The position numbers and the translations under genes were made by a program. The notes under the pieces are model-generated. The model was not told the origin of the DNA. It made no database searches and saw only the letters and a program-made list of their open reading frames with translations. Shown here piece by piece: positions 7,361-15,057 of a stretch of 16,366 bases of DNA. The stretch is from assembly GCA_018651445.1 (NCBI GenBank), contig JABIDZ010000063.1, forward strand, positions 1 to 16,366. The letters are read 5' to 3'. This DNA comes from Candidatus Iainarchaeum sp. (GTDB lineage: Archaea > Iainarchaeota > Iainarchaeia > Iainarchaeales > JAAZKV01). Each line of letters opens with the position of its first letter. Within the stretch, counting starts at the first letter, position 1.

Positions 7361-7382
7361 TGCTTGTTATTTAATTTATAGT

Positions 7383-8372
7383 ATGGCTGACAAGAAACAT
7401 ATTTTAGTTACCGGTGGTGCCGGATTAATTGGTTCGCATATTTGTAAAAAAATTGTGGAAGAAGGAGAATATACTCTGGTGATTGTAGATTTATTTATCC
7501 AATATATTTCTCCGATAAAACAAACGTATTCTGAAAATAGGTACGCACGGTTTGCAGGAATTGAAGACAAAGTAATTATCGAGCGAGCGAATTGTGCAAA
7601 TTACGCAGTAATGTATGATTTAATCGAAAAATATAAACCTGAATATATAATTCATTTAGCTGCTTTGCCGCTAGCAAAAATAAATTCGACTACGCCTGAT
7701 GATTTTCGCGAGGGAACAGTAGACGCAACAGCAAATATTTTACATATAATTTATTCGTTGAAACAAAAAGGCGCGGACTTTGTGAAAAAGTTTGTTTATA
7801 CTTCTTCAAGCATGGTTTATGGAAATTTTGTTGAAGATCCAATAAAAGAAAGTAGTGCAACAAACCCGATTAGCGTTTATGGTACAATGAAACTAGCTGG
7901 CGAAATAGTAACTAATGGACTTTGTGCAACTTATGATTTGCCATATGCTATTATTCGCCCATCTGCAGTTTATGGTCCAACAGATATGAACCGTAGAGTG
8001 ACCCAAATCTTTGTTGAAAATGCGATGCAAGGCAAAAAATTAATCGTGATGGGTGGCGAAGAAGAAAAATTAGATTTTAGTTATGTGACTGATGTTGCAA
8101 ACGGTTTTGTATTAGCAATGAAATCCGATATTTCTGGAGAAACTTTTAATGTTACGGGAGGAAATGCCCAATCATTATTGGATTTTGCAAAACTTGTTAA
8201 AAACCATTTTCCAGAAACCGAAATAGAGATTCAGAAAAGAGAAAAAGGGCGTCCTACGCGTGGAGGGCTAGATATTAGTAAAGCAAAAGAGTTGCTTGGT
8301 TATTCCCCCAAATATGATATAAAAAAAGGTGTTAACGAGTATATAGAACATTTGAAAAAAAAGAAAAATTAA
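7383..8372 (+). CDS. NAD(P)-dependent sugar epimerase (extended SDR family, GalE-like)
   Basis: From ATG 7383 the protein has 329 residues and opens with the NAD-binding strand and loop HILVTGGAGLIGS. Catalytic residues of extended short-chain dehydrogenases are present: the S-S-S-MVYG segment (141-147) and Y166-GTM-K170, followed by ..IIRPSAVYGP and DFSYVTDVANG. A 4,6-dehydratase would normally carry T-D-E in place of the S-S-S region, so epimerase (UDP- or dTDP-sugar 4-epimerase or similar) is preferred; reductase remains possible. An upstream in-frame ATG at 7350 would add 11 unrelated residues, and the TATA-like box at 7353-7360 argues against it. It begins the plus-strand cassette, 35 bases before the aminotransferase, so it probably supplies or adjusts the sugar nucleotide used there. 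Confidence 0.9.
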   Translation: MADKKHILVTGGAGLIGSHICKKIVEEGEYTLVIVDLFIQYISPIKQTYSENRYARFAGIEDKVIIERANCANYAVMYDLIEKYKPEYIIHLAALPLAKINSTTPDDFREGTVDATANILHIIYSLKQKGADFVKKFVYTSSSMVYGNFVEDPIKESSATNPISVYGTMKLAGEIVTNGLCATYDLPYAIIRPSAVYGPTDMNRRVTQIFVENAMQGKKLIVMGGEEEKLDFSYVTDVANGFVLAMKSDISGETFNVTGGNAQSLLDFAKLVKNHFPETEIEIQKREKGRPTRGGLDISKAKELLGYSPKYDIKKGVNEYIEHLKKKKN

Positions 8373-8397
8373 TTTGTTAAATAGAAAATTTGTGGTT

Positions 8398-8402
8398 GGT
8401 GA
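8398..8402 (+). promoter_or_regulatory. Ribosome-binding site GGTGA for the aminotransferase
   Basis: GGTGA lies five bases before ATG 8408 in the short gap after the epimerase. It supports ATG 8408 as the start and is an archaeal-type site. Confidence 0.65.
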
Positions 8403-8407
8403 AATAA

Positions 8408-9532
8408 ATGGAAATACCGTTGTGTAAAACGTATATGGATGAAAAAGAACTTGCCGCAGTAAAAACTGTTTTAGATTCGGGTTGGTTAGCACATGGACCA
8501 AAAAACAAAGAACTTGAAAATCAATTTAAGGGGTATGTCGGAACAAAACACGCGTCTTGCTTTAATTCGTGTGCATCTGCGTTGTTAACCGCAATCCTTG
8601 CAAAAGATCTTAAAGGAGAAATAATTTTGCCAAGTTTTACGTTTACTGCGTCAGCAAATGCAATTGAGTTAGCTGGTTGCAAACCGGTTTTTGTTGACAT
8701 TGATGAAAATACATTTAATATTTCTCTAGAAGAAATCGAAAAAAATATTAATGACAAAACCGTTGCGATAATGCCTGTTCATTATGCCGGGCAAATCTGT
8801 GAAATGGACAAAATAATGGAACTTGCAAACAAGCACAACCTAGTTGTTATAGAAGACTCTGCAGAAACCATTGGTGCAAAGTTAAACGGAAAACACGCAG
8901 GTTCTTTTGGAATCGGTTGTTTCTCATTTTACCCAACTAAGAACATAACTACTGGTGAAGGTGGGTTACTTACTTTTAATGATGATTCGATTGTAGCAAA
9001 AGTGAATGCAATTAAAGGACACGGGATAGTAAAACCTACATTTGATCGAGAAGAAGATGTTAAAGCATGGTATCGGGATGCAGTTCTTCCTGGATATAAT
9101 TTTAGAATGAGTGATATTAACGCGGCGATTGGTGTTGAACAAATGAAAAAGCTTGATGAAATAAATGCGTTGCGACAAAAACATTCGTTGTATCTGAACA
9201 AACAACTTGAAGAAGTAGTTGGAGACAAATTAATAGTTCCAAAATCAAACAATATTGAAAACCATGTTTACCAAATGTATGTTATAAAATTAAATGAAGC
9301 TAATGATCGGGATGCATTGTTAAAACACTTAAAAGACAATAAAATTGGGGCAAGTGTTCACTTTGAACCGGTTGTCCATCAACAAACTTATTTCAAACAA
9401 AAATATCCGATAACTCTTAAGGTTACTGAAGACATACAACGAAGGATTATCACGCTTCCAATGTTTCCTGGTTTGAAACAAGAAGAACTCGATTATATGG
9501 TTTTGAAAATAGAGGAGTTTTTCAAAAAATGA
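8408..9532 (+). CDS. DegT/DnrJ/EryC1/StrS-family sugar aminotransferase (PLP)
   Basis: The 374-residue protein is full length for the family. It starts IPLCKTYMDEKELAAVKTVL, with SGWLAHGPKNKELE, the phosphate-binding region SCASALLTA and LPSFTFTASANAI. D150 in VVIEDSAETIGA is the expected pyridoxal-ring partner, and K178 in FSFYPTKNITTGEGG is the expected Schiff-base lysine. Family members convert 3- or 4-keto sugar nucleotides to amino sugars using glutamate (PglE, DesI, RffA and ArnB are examples). Position of amination cannot be read from sequence. The gene follows the epimerase by 35 bases and overlaps the acetyltransferase start by four bases (ATGA), which points to coupled translation and one pathway. 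No keto-sugar-producing 4,6-dehydratase is visible in the window. Confidence 0.95.
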   Translation: MEIPLCKTYMDEKELAAVKTVLDSGWLAHGPKNKELENQFKGYVGTKHASCFNSCASALLTAILAKDLKGEIILPSFTFTASANAIELAGCKPVFVDIDENTFNISLEEIEKNINDKTVAIMPVHYAGQICEMDKIMELANKHNLVVIEDSAETIGAKLNGKHAGSFGIGCFSFYPTKNITTGEGGLLTFNDDSIVAKVNAIKGHGIVKPTFDREEDVKAWYRDAVLPGYNFRMSDINAAIGVEQMKKLDEINALRQKHSLYLNKQLEEVVGDKLIVPKSNNIENHVYQMYVIKLNEANDRDALLKHLKDNKIGASVHFEPVVHQQTYFKQKYPITLKVTEDIQRRIITLPMFPGLKQEELDYMVLKIEEFFKK

Positions 9533-10476
9533 ATAACTACGAAAGTATAAATGACTATGAAATTATTAAACCGATTTTAGAAGAACAAATAAAGGATGAC
9601 GCATTAAAATCACGTTTGCTTTCTTTGGGTATTTCATTAGAACAATTAATCGAAAAAGAAATTAATAATCTTAAAGCTAATAATACAAAAATAATCTCTA
9701 ATGAAAACAACCTTGGTTTTATCTCGTTTATAGAAAAACCCTGGGAATCAGGAATTTTTGATAAAAAAATGGCTAGCATACAAGCAATCGGATACAAAAC
9801 ATTTGATGAAGAATTAGTCGGTAAATTGTTTGAGTTTGTTTTTGAGCAGATTAAAGAAAAGTCGATTGAACATTTATCGATGCGTATTAATCCAAAAATA
9901 GCAGAAGAAATTAATTTCTTTTTAGAAGAAAATGATTTTCACTTAATTGAAAGATATGTTACATTCATAAATGATCTTGAAAATGTGTCAGAAAACGAAC
10001 TTGATTTGAATGATATTAAGATATATGATTCTGATGAAAAAGTTATTGGATTAATTTGTGAAATAGCAAAATCGTCATTTACATTGGATCGTTTTCATGC
10101 TGATCAAAAGATAGATAATAGCAAAGCGAGCATTAGCAGATCTGAATGGATAAAGAATCTTGCTAATGGACGCGGAAAAGTAATTTATGGGTTGTCTAGC
10201 GACGAAGTTACAAGCTTTTTGGGTTTTAGAGAAATAGTATCTAGTTATTCTGTGAAGTATGGCGTAATTGAATTGATCGCAGTTGAGGCGAAATTTCGAG
10301 GCAAAGGTTTTGGAACAAAGATGATTAATAAATTTTTGTTAGAATCAAAAAAGAGCGGATGTAAATTTTCAATTGTGGGAACACAAGAAAAAAACGAAGC
10401 ATCAATTAAGCTTTACGAAAAGAACAATTTTAGTCAACTAAAAACAAACTTAACCTTTCATTGGTCAAAAGACTAG
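9529..10476 (+). CDS. GNAT-family acetyltransferase, WecD/RffC-like (amino-sugar N-acetyltransferase)
   Basis: The 315-residue protein has a C-terminal GNAT domain: ELIAVEAKFRGKGFGTKMI holds the acetyl-CoA pyrophosphate loop R257-GKGFG, followed by TQEKNEASIKLYEKNNF, the usual motif B. The middle part carries features of TDP-amino-sugar acetyltransferases: P71-WESGIFDKKMASI matches the WDS.FFG....I opening, and FTLDRFHAD..I with W..N fits the RF..D element. The first ~55 residues are an extra helical, charged segment. ATG 9529 overlaps the aminotransferase stop (ATGA). I infer that it N-acetylates the amino sugar made by the upstream enzyme; the exact sugar is unknown. The 3' end lies only seven bases from the convergent glycosyltransferase. 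Confidence 0.85.
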   Translation: MNNYESINDYEIIKPILEEQIKDDALKSRLLSLGISLEQLIEKEINNLKANNTKIISNENNLGFISFIEKPWESGIFDKKMASIQAIGYKTFDEELVGKLFEFVFEQIKEKSIEHLSMRINPKIAEEINFFLEENDFHLIERYVTFINDLENVSENELDLNDIKIYDSDEKVIGLICEIAKSSFTLDRFHADQKIDNSKASISRSEWIKNLANGRGKVIYGLSSDEVTSFLGFREIVSSYSVKYGVIELIAVEAKFRGKGFGTKMINKFLLESKKSGCKFSIVGTQEKNEASIKLYEKNNFSQLKTNLTFHWSKD

Positions 10477-10483
10477 TTCAAAC

Positions 10484-11533
10484 TTATTTTTCGAGAATAT
10501 CTTTTATTCGTGTGCCGATCTTATTGTATGAAAAATTAGCTTGAAACAATTCAAACGCATTTTTTGCAATCTTTGTTCGAAGTGCATTATTTCTTTTCAA
10601 ATCCAAAATTCCTTTTTTGATTTCTTGTGTTGAACCAGCTTCAACCAAATATATATTCTCTTTGTGAGTATAGAATCTTTCAACTGCCTTTGAGCGCATA
10701 GTTAAAATAGGCTTTTTCATTGCGCTTGGCTCAAATATTTTATTAGGTATTACACGATTAGCCTTTTTTGTTTTACCAAATATCCCGAGTAGCAAATCTG
10801 CATCGGCGATCTCTTGTGCCAATTGTGTGTAGGTCAATTCGTTTTTAAAAACAATATTTTCAAATTTTGATTTTAGCATGTTTTGTTTTTCTCGAAATCT
10901 CCAATTCGCTCCGATAAAAACAAATTCGATTTGTTTTTCGTGCGCAAGTTTTGTTGCTGCTTCAACAATATTGTCGAACCCGTGCATCGGAGTGACTTTT
11001 CCATAAAACAAAACGCGAAACTTTTTTGTTTGTCTTTTTTGCTTTACTTTTTTAAAGTCAAAAACTTTTTGATTTGCTCCAACCGGTAACCAATCAAACT
11101 TCTCTTTGTTTATTTTGAATTTGTTTGAAAAAAAGCTTGCGTTTTCAGAGGTATCTAAGATGATCTTGTCTGCGAGTTTACAAGCAATCTTTTCAGAGAA
11201 AAATAATTGTCTACTTTTAAGTGAGTCTTTGTGGTAATGTCCATACTCTATTTCTGAATCCCAAATAGATGTAAACCCGTCCAAAAAAACTTTTTTTCTT
11301 TTTACTATGCCTAAGAGTTTTGCGGCAAAGATATCCAGATATCCGGGATATGCTACCCAAATATAATCAAAATTCTTCGAAAGTCCTTTGAAAAATAATT
11401 CAAAACTTCGAATTAATAGATTTTTTTGCGAATAAAGTTCTTCAACGATGGTTCCCGTTGCTTTCAAACTACCTAAAATAACTTCATTTCGAGAGTATCC
11501 TTTGTGGTATTTGCCAAAGAAAAGAACTTTCAT
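10484..11533 (-). CDS. Glycosyltransferase family 4-like (GT-B fold)
   Basis: From ATG 11533 the protein has 349 residues and opens MKVLFFGKYHKGYSRN, with FDYIWVAYPGYLDIFAAKLLG and KVFLDGFTSIWDSE in the acceptor-binding half. The second half has FRVLFYGKVTPMHGFDNIVEAA, IEFVFIGAN, IVFKNELTYTQLAQEIADADLLLGIFG and IPNKIFEPSAMKKPILT, where only the second glutamate of the EX7E pair is obvious. This matches glycan-cluster GT4 proteins. The open frame extends to ATG 11566, but its sixth to twelfth bases form a TATA-like TTATAAA, so I take the inner ATG. It is a single-gene unit, convergent with the acetyltransferase and divergent from the GT-C-like gene. Sugar specificity is unknown. Confidence 0.88.
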   Translation of the reverse strand: MKVLFFGKYHKGYSRNEVILGSLKATGTIVEELYSQKNLLIRSFELFFKGLSKNFDYIWVAYPGYLDIFAAKLLGIVKRKKVFLDGFTSIWDSEIEYGHYHKDSLKSRQLFFSEKIACKLADKIILDTSENASFFSNKFKINKEKFDWLPVGANQKVFDFKKVKQKRQTKKFRVLFYGKVTPMHGFDNIVEAATKLAHEKQIEFVFIGANWRFREKQNMLKSKFENIVFKNELTYTQLAQEIADADLLLGIFGKTKKANRVIPNKIFEPSAMKKPILTMRSKAVERFYTHKENIYLVEAGSTQEIKKGILDLKRNNALRTKIAKNAFELFQANFSYNKIGTRIKDILEK

Positions 11534-11554
11534 AAGCAAATTTTTGTTAAAAGG

Positions 11555-11561
11555 TTTATAA
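11555..11561 (-). promoter_or_regulatory. TATA-like box for the glycosyltransferase starting at 11533
   Basis: On the minus strand TTATAAA is centred about 25 bases before ATG 11533, fitting a leaderless message. It overlaps the first codons of the longer possible frame from 11566. Confidence 0.5.
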
Positions 11562-11601
11562 GCCATGTGGTGCGTTTAATGCCTCAAAAGAACCAAAAAG
11601 G

Positions 11602-11609
11602 TTTTTATT
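11602..11609 (+). promoter_or_regulatory. Possible TATA-like box for the GT-C-like gene
   Basis: TTTTTATT, preceded by the purine-rich AAAAAG, is centred about 35 bases before ATG 11641. That would leave a leader of about ten bases holding the GTGA at 11631-11634. The match is weak. Confidence 0.3.
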
Positions 11610-11640
11610 CTTCGTATCGCTAATTTCTTTGTGAAGCTTG

Positions 11641-13350
11641 ATGATTAATAGACTTTTTGAAGCAATTATAATTTTCTTTTCGATAATGATGCTTTTTGGA
11701 GTATACTTAGGTTACTCTGATTTGATAATGTTTGAGACCGCAATAATTTCACTTATTGTGTCTTTTGCAATAACTGGGTTTATAATTCGTTGCCGAAAAA
11801 ATAAAACACGTGGTCAAGACGTATTAACAAAGCTAAAAGACAAAAAAACCATTTTAGCAATCCTAATTTTTGTATTATTTATTGGGATGTATTTGTTGAT
11901 TCTAGCACCAAACTTTGTTTTTCCATTAACTTGTTCGGATGTAGCAAATCATTCTCTTTACACTAGACTTATAGGAAAAAACGGTTCTTTTTTTGAAGCA
12001 GACGGGTCGATGGTTTTCTCAGGAATCCCGCTAGTTTATTCGCATGTATATCCATTTGGTTTCTATGGTGTGTCATCAAGTCTATATTTAGTGGTAGGGA
12101 ATTCGTATTTAGTAAATTCAATGTTAGGGTTCTTACTTATTTTGTTTACTGGTATTGGGGTCTATGCACTTTCAAAACATTTCTTTGGAAAAAACGCGGC
12201 ATTGTTCTCGTCATTTGTATGGTTGTTTGCAATAACAAGTTTAACAATTCTTGAAAGTGGTTTTCTAACACAAATCTTCGCAACATTATTTTTCACAGGA
12301 GCAGTTTATGCGTATGTAAAACGAGATAAGTTATTACTTTTCCTTGCCGCAATAGGTTTAGTTACGTACCCGCCAATTTTTGTGGCATTTTTTATTTTTG
12401 TTATAGTTGAACTTTTGATTTCTGCAAAGCTTTCGTTCAAAAGGCTTGTTAATGACCTTAAAGAAAAGAAATATTTGATTGGAATAATCATTCTTGCATG
12501 TATCGCAATGTTTCCAGAATTCTTAGGGATGGCAATAAAGTATTTGAATTCTGAGCATTATCTAACAACTGCGTTGTTAATTCGCGGAGGCGTTTATACT
12601 CCGAACTTTTTTGGATTGGTTGCATTTATTCCTGCAGTGGTTGGTTTATTTTTATTAATTAAAAAAAGAAGCAAAGAGCAACTCGAATGTTTTTCGTTTT
12701 TGCTTGCACCACTTTTAATGAGTGGAGCCGTAGTTGGATATTATGCACTTAATTTGTTAATTTCGTTTAGTACTCGAACAGAAATCCATTCACTTTACCA
12801 AGCAGTAAAGTTCTTCTATCTTGCATTGATTCCTGCAAGTATGTTTGCGGGTTTAGGCTTTGCACACCTAATGAAAAAATATTCTAAAAAGAAAATAATT
12901 GTCGGAGTCTTAATTTGTGTTCTAACATTCCATTTCATTTACTTTGCAGGATATTTATCACTTTATTCAGAAAAACAAATTGAGCCAGATGGTTTTTATT
13001 CAGCAGTAGAATTTGCAAATAATATTGACGGCGAATTTGTTCTAGGAATTGATGATTGTTTCTTCAAAAATGAGAGTGTTGTTTTTGTTCCCGCTTACGC
13101 ATCTTTATTTGATAATCCGTTTACGCCCCAAGAATTTAATTGTCAAAAGATAGATTTTATTCGCGGATTCACATTTACTTGGGCGCAAAGAGATGATTCA
13201 AAGAATGAACTAGGTATTGTTGATTCTACTGGAAAGCCGGTTTTGATCAAAGGTAGCGTTGGTGCAGACTATTTGATGACGGATTGCAGTGTTTTAGATA
13301 AATCGATTGTATTTGAAGAAGGAAATGTTAGAATTTACGATCTAAGATAA
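11641..13350 (+). CDS. Multi-spanning membrane protein, probable GT-C-type glycosyltransferase
   Basis: The protein has about 569 residues, with some 10-12 hydrophobic segments in the first ~440 residues and a soluble C-terminal domain of ~125 residues. After the third hydrophobic segment comes a large loop with PLTCSDVANHSLYTRLIGKNG; an acidic residue (D101 counting from TTG 11638) followed by a histidine four residues on is where GT-C enzymes place catalytic or metal-binding acids. VYPFGFYG follows. The C-terminal part ends GADYLMTDC...VFEEGNVRIYDLR, like the extracellular tails of PMT/ArnT-like GT-C proteins, and holds three cysteines. No WWDYG motif is seen, so it is not AglB/STT3. By analogy it would use a polyprenyl-phosphate sugar outside the membrane. 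Start ATG 11641 is preferred to the adjoining TTG 11638. It shares direction with the AglD-like gene 54-60 bases downstream. Membrane topology is solid; enzyme class is moderate inference. Confidence 0.7.
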   Translation: MINRLFEAIIIFFSIMMLFGVYLGYSDLIMFETAIISLIVSFAITGFIIRCRKNKTRGQDVLTKLKDKKTILAILIFVLFIGMYLLILAPNFVFPLTCSDVANHSLYTRLIGKNGSFFEADGSMVFSGIPLVYSHVYPFGFYGVSSSLYLVVGNSYLVNSMLGFLLILFTGIGVYALSKHFFGKNAALFSSFVWLFAITSLTILESGFLTQIFATLFFTGAVYAYVKRDKLLLFLAAIGLVTYPPIFVAFFIFVIVELLISAKLSFKRLVNDLKEKKYLIGIIILACIAMFPEFLGMAIKYLNSEHYLTTALLIRGGVYTPNFFGLVAFIPAVVGLFLLIKKRSKEQLECFSFLLAPLLMSGAVVGYYALNLLISFSTRTEIHSLYQAVKFFYLALIPASMFAGLGFAHLMKKYSKKKIIVGVLICVLTFHFIYFAGYLSLYSEKQIEPDGFYSAVEFANNIDGEFVLGIDDCFFKNESVVFVPAYASLFDNPFTPQEFNCQKIDFIRGFTFTWAQRDDSKNELGIVDSTGKPVLIKGSVGADYLMTDCSVLDKSIVFEEGNVRIYDLR

Positions 13351-13383
13351 TTTGATGTCTGCCAAAGTACTTAGTGAGAGTTT

Positions 13384-13391
13384 TTTAAATA
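13384..13391 (+). promoter_or_regulatory. TATA-like box for the AglD-like gene
   Basis: TTTAAATA, within a longer AT run, is centred about 23 bases before ATG 13411 and follows the GT-C-like stop at 13350. It suggests the downstream gene can be transcribed on its own from a leaderless start. Confidence 0.35.
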
Positions 13392-13410
13392 AATTCAACA
13401 TATTATGCTT

Positions 13411-14385
13411 ATGAAAAAATTAATTTTATCAGTGATTGGGATAATAATATTCGTTTATTTTTTCTTGTTATTAAAATTTGATGTTAATCTTTTGTTTACA
13501 TCAAAAAGCCCCGAGTTAATTGTGTTAGCGCTTGCAATCTTTTTATTATCGATTTGTATAATTGGTATACGGATGCGTTTTTTCTTAAAGGCGCTTGGAG
13601 AAAAACACAATTATTTTTCTGAACTATTAAAGATTGAATTCATAAACAAGTTTGTGTATTATGTATTTCCAACAAGGTTAAATGTCCCTGTAAAAGCATT
13701 AATTCTAAATAAAAAATTAGGGGTTAAAAAGAGTACAACATTGTCGATTACTACATTTGAATATGCTTTGGATACGGGGTTTATGTTTGTACTTGGTTTA
13801 GTCGCGCTTTCATTTGTTTTTCAAAATATGTTTGACGCAGTCACATTAAATAATTTATTTTTGACCGTTGGGCTTCTATTTGTTTTAATAATTTTGTTTT
13901 TCTTGGTTCCGTTGAAAATATTTAACAAGACATTGTCTTTCTTTTCTAAAATAAAAAATAACTTTTTGAAAAAAGTACTTGTTTTCGCGGCTAAAATATT
14001 TGTTAGTATTCGAGAAATATGGCCAAAATTATTATTCAATAAGCAAACAATCCCTGCAATAATTATTTTAGCAATAAATTGGATTCTTATTTCATTAACA
14101 ACAGAGTTATTGTTTATTTCGTATTATACTTATGTTCCATTCTTATGGGTATTAACTATCAGCGTGGTTGCGGTTTTGATTGGCGGGATAAGTCAGATCC
14201 CTGGCGGCATTGGATTAAAAGAAGTTACTCTTGTTGGGTTATTTGTTTTCTTAGGGGTGCCAGCAGATGTTTCTTTGGTCGTAGCATTGCTACTACGATT
14301 ATTCACTCTTGTTCCAATTGCAATTGGTTATATTTTTGTAGCCAAACTTGGAGCGGATATAAGTCTGAAAGACTTAGTAAAATAA
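13411..14385 (+). CDS. LPG_synthase_TM / UPF0104 membrane protein, AglD-like
   Basis: The 324-residue protein has about eight hydrophobic segments and the hallmarks of PF03706: an early IGIRMRFFLKALG loop, LLKIEFINKFVYYVFPTRLNVPVKALIL.K with the arginine and proline of the N/P..RLG.. segment, ITTFEYALD, and GGISQIPGGIGLKEVTLVGLFVFLGVP near the end. Related domains occur in lysylphosphatidylglycerol synthase and at the C-terminus of the haloarchaeal AglD; archaeal members accompany N-glycan or lipid-sugar genes and are suspected of moving or handling lipid-linked sugars. Here the domain stands alone, while a separate DPM1-like GT2 is encoded convergently next door, so the two could together equal AglD. 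ATG 13405 is an alternative start two codons earlier. The stop TAA (14383-14385) abuts the opposing stop at 14386. Family call strong, role uncertain. Confidence 0.85.
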   Translation: MKKLILSVIGIIIFVYFFLLLKFDVNLLFTSKSPELIVLALAIFLLSICIIGIRMRFFLKALGEKHNYFSELLKIEFINKFVYYVFPTRLNVPVKALILNKKLGVKKSTTLSITTFEYALDTGFMFVLGLVALSFVFQNMFDAVTLNNLFLTVGLLFVLIILFFLVPLKIFNKTLSFFSKIKNNFLKKVLVFAAKIFVSIREIWPKLLFNKQTIPAIIILAINWILISLTTELLFISYYTYVPFLWVLTISVVAVLIGGISQIPGGIGLKEVTLVGLFVFLGVPADVSLVVALLLRLFTLVPIAIGYIFVAKLGADISLKDLVK

Positions 14386-15057
14386 TTACTTTGAAAATTT
14401 GCCTCGAAGAACTGCTTTAAAAAAACGCCAAATATCATGAAAGAATCTTAATGACGAGTTTCCTTCGCGTTCATGCGCAACAATTTTGACTTCGTCATAT
14501 TTGTACCCTTTAGATATTGCATGTGCAGTAAATTCTGCTTCAAAATCAAGTCCTTTCGCTTTGATATTCATTCCTTTTATAGTGTCTTTTTTGAATGCAC
14601 GCAATCCAGTGGTAACATCCGTTACAGTTTCGCCTAAGATTAAGCTTGTTACAAATGCGCCTAGTTTGTTAGCTGCGACTCTGTGCCAAGGCATGTCTTT
14701 TGGCCACATCCTTCGAAACCGAGAGCCTACTACTAAATCATTTGAAGCCAACTTTTTTACAAGTGCAGGTATTTTTGATGCAGGATAGGTACAATCAGCG
14801 TCAATTGTAATCAAAATGTCATTTTTTGCAGCCTTAAAACCTTCTTTTAATGCGCCAGCTTTGCCCTTGTTATTCTTATATGACACAACGCGAACTCTTG
14901 TCTTTTTGGCAATTTCAGCTGTTTTGTCTTTGCTTCCATCGTCGACAACAATTATTTCATCACCTGAACTAAGTACTTCTTTGCATTGTTGAACAGTATC
15001 TCTAATGCCTTCTTCTTCGTTATATGCTGGAATGATGATGCTAATTTTATTTTTCAT
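14386..15057 (-). CDS. GT2 glycosyltransferase, dolichyl-phosphate mannosyltransferase (DPM1)-like
   Basis: The 223-residue protein is a single GT-A domain with no membrane anchor. Visible are ISIIIPAYNEEEGI, EIIVVDDGSKDKT (donor-binding D39-D40), NKGKAGALKEGFKAA, the DXD-equivalent D86-AD in TIDADCTYPAS, DLVVGSRF, TDVTTGLRAFKKD and VKIVAHEREGNSSLRFFHD. This set is typical of DPM1-type synthases that transfer mannose or glucose from a nucleotide sugar to a polyprenyl phosphate on the cytoplasmic face. Its product would be the donor expected by the GT-C-like protein at 11641-13350. ATG 15057 overlaps the stop of the upstream GT4 gene by four bases (ATGA), so translation is probably coupled. 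The gene is convergent with the AglD-like gene; the two stop codons are directly adjacent. Confidence 0.92.
   Translation of the reverse strand: MKNKISIIIPAYNEEEGIRDTVQQCKEVLSSGDEIIVVDDGSKDKTAEIAKKTRVRVVSYKNNKGKAGALKEGFKAAKNDILITIDADCTYPASKIPALVKKLASNDLVVGSRFRRMWPKDMPWHRVAANKLGAFVTSLILGETVTDVTTGLRAFKKDTIKGMNIKAKGLDFEAEFTAHAISKGYKYDEVKIVAHEREGNSSLRFFHDIWRFFKAVLRGKFSK

Noticed and set aside
7383..8372. Sugar-nucleotide 4,6-dehydratase (RmlB/PglF-like)
   Set aside because: The active-site segment reads S-S-S-MVYG and lacks the T-D-E typical of dehydratases, so an epimerase-type call was preferred.
8929..9252. 107-residue minus-strand open frame opposite the aminotransferase
   Set aside because: It is a shadow of the strongly conserved aminotransferase frame and lacks a plausible start or family match.
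14079..14420. 113-residue plus-strand open frame overlapping the AglD-like gene
   Set aside because: It is an offset frame inside the PF03706 coding sequence. Its composition (many C, W and R) is unlike the neighbouring proteins.
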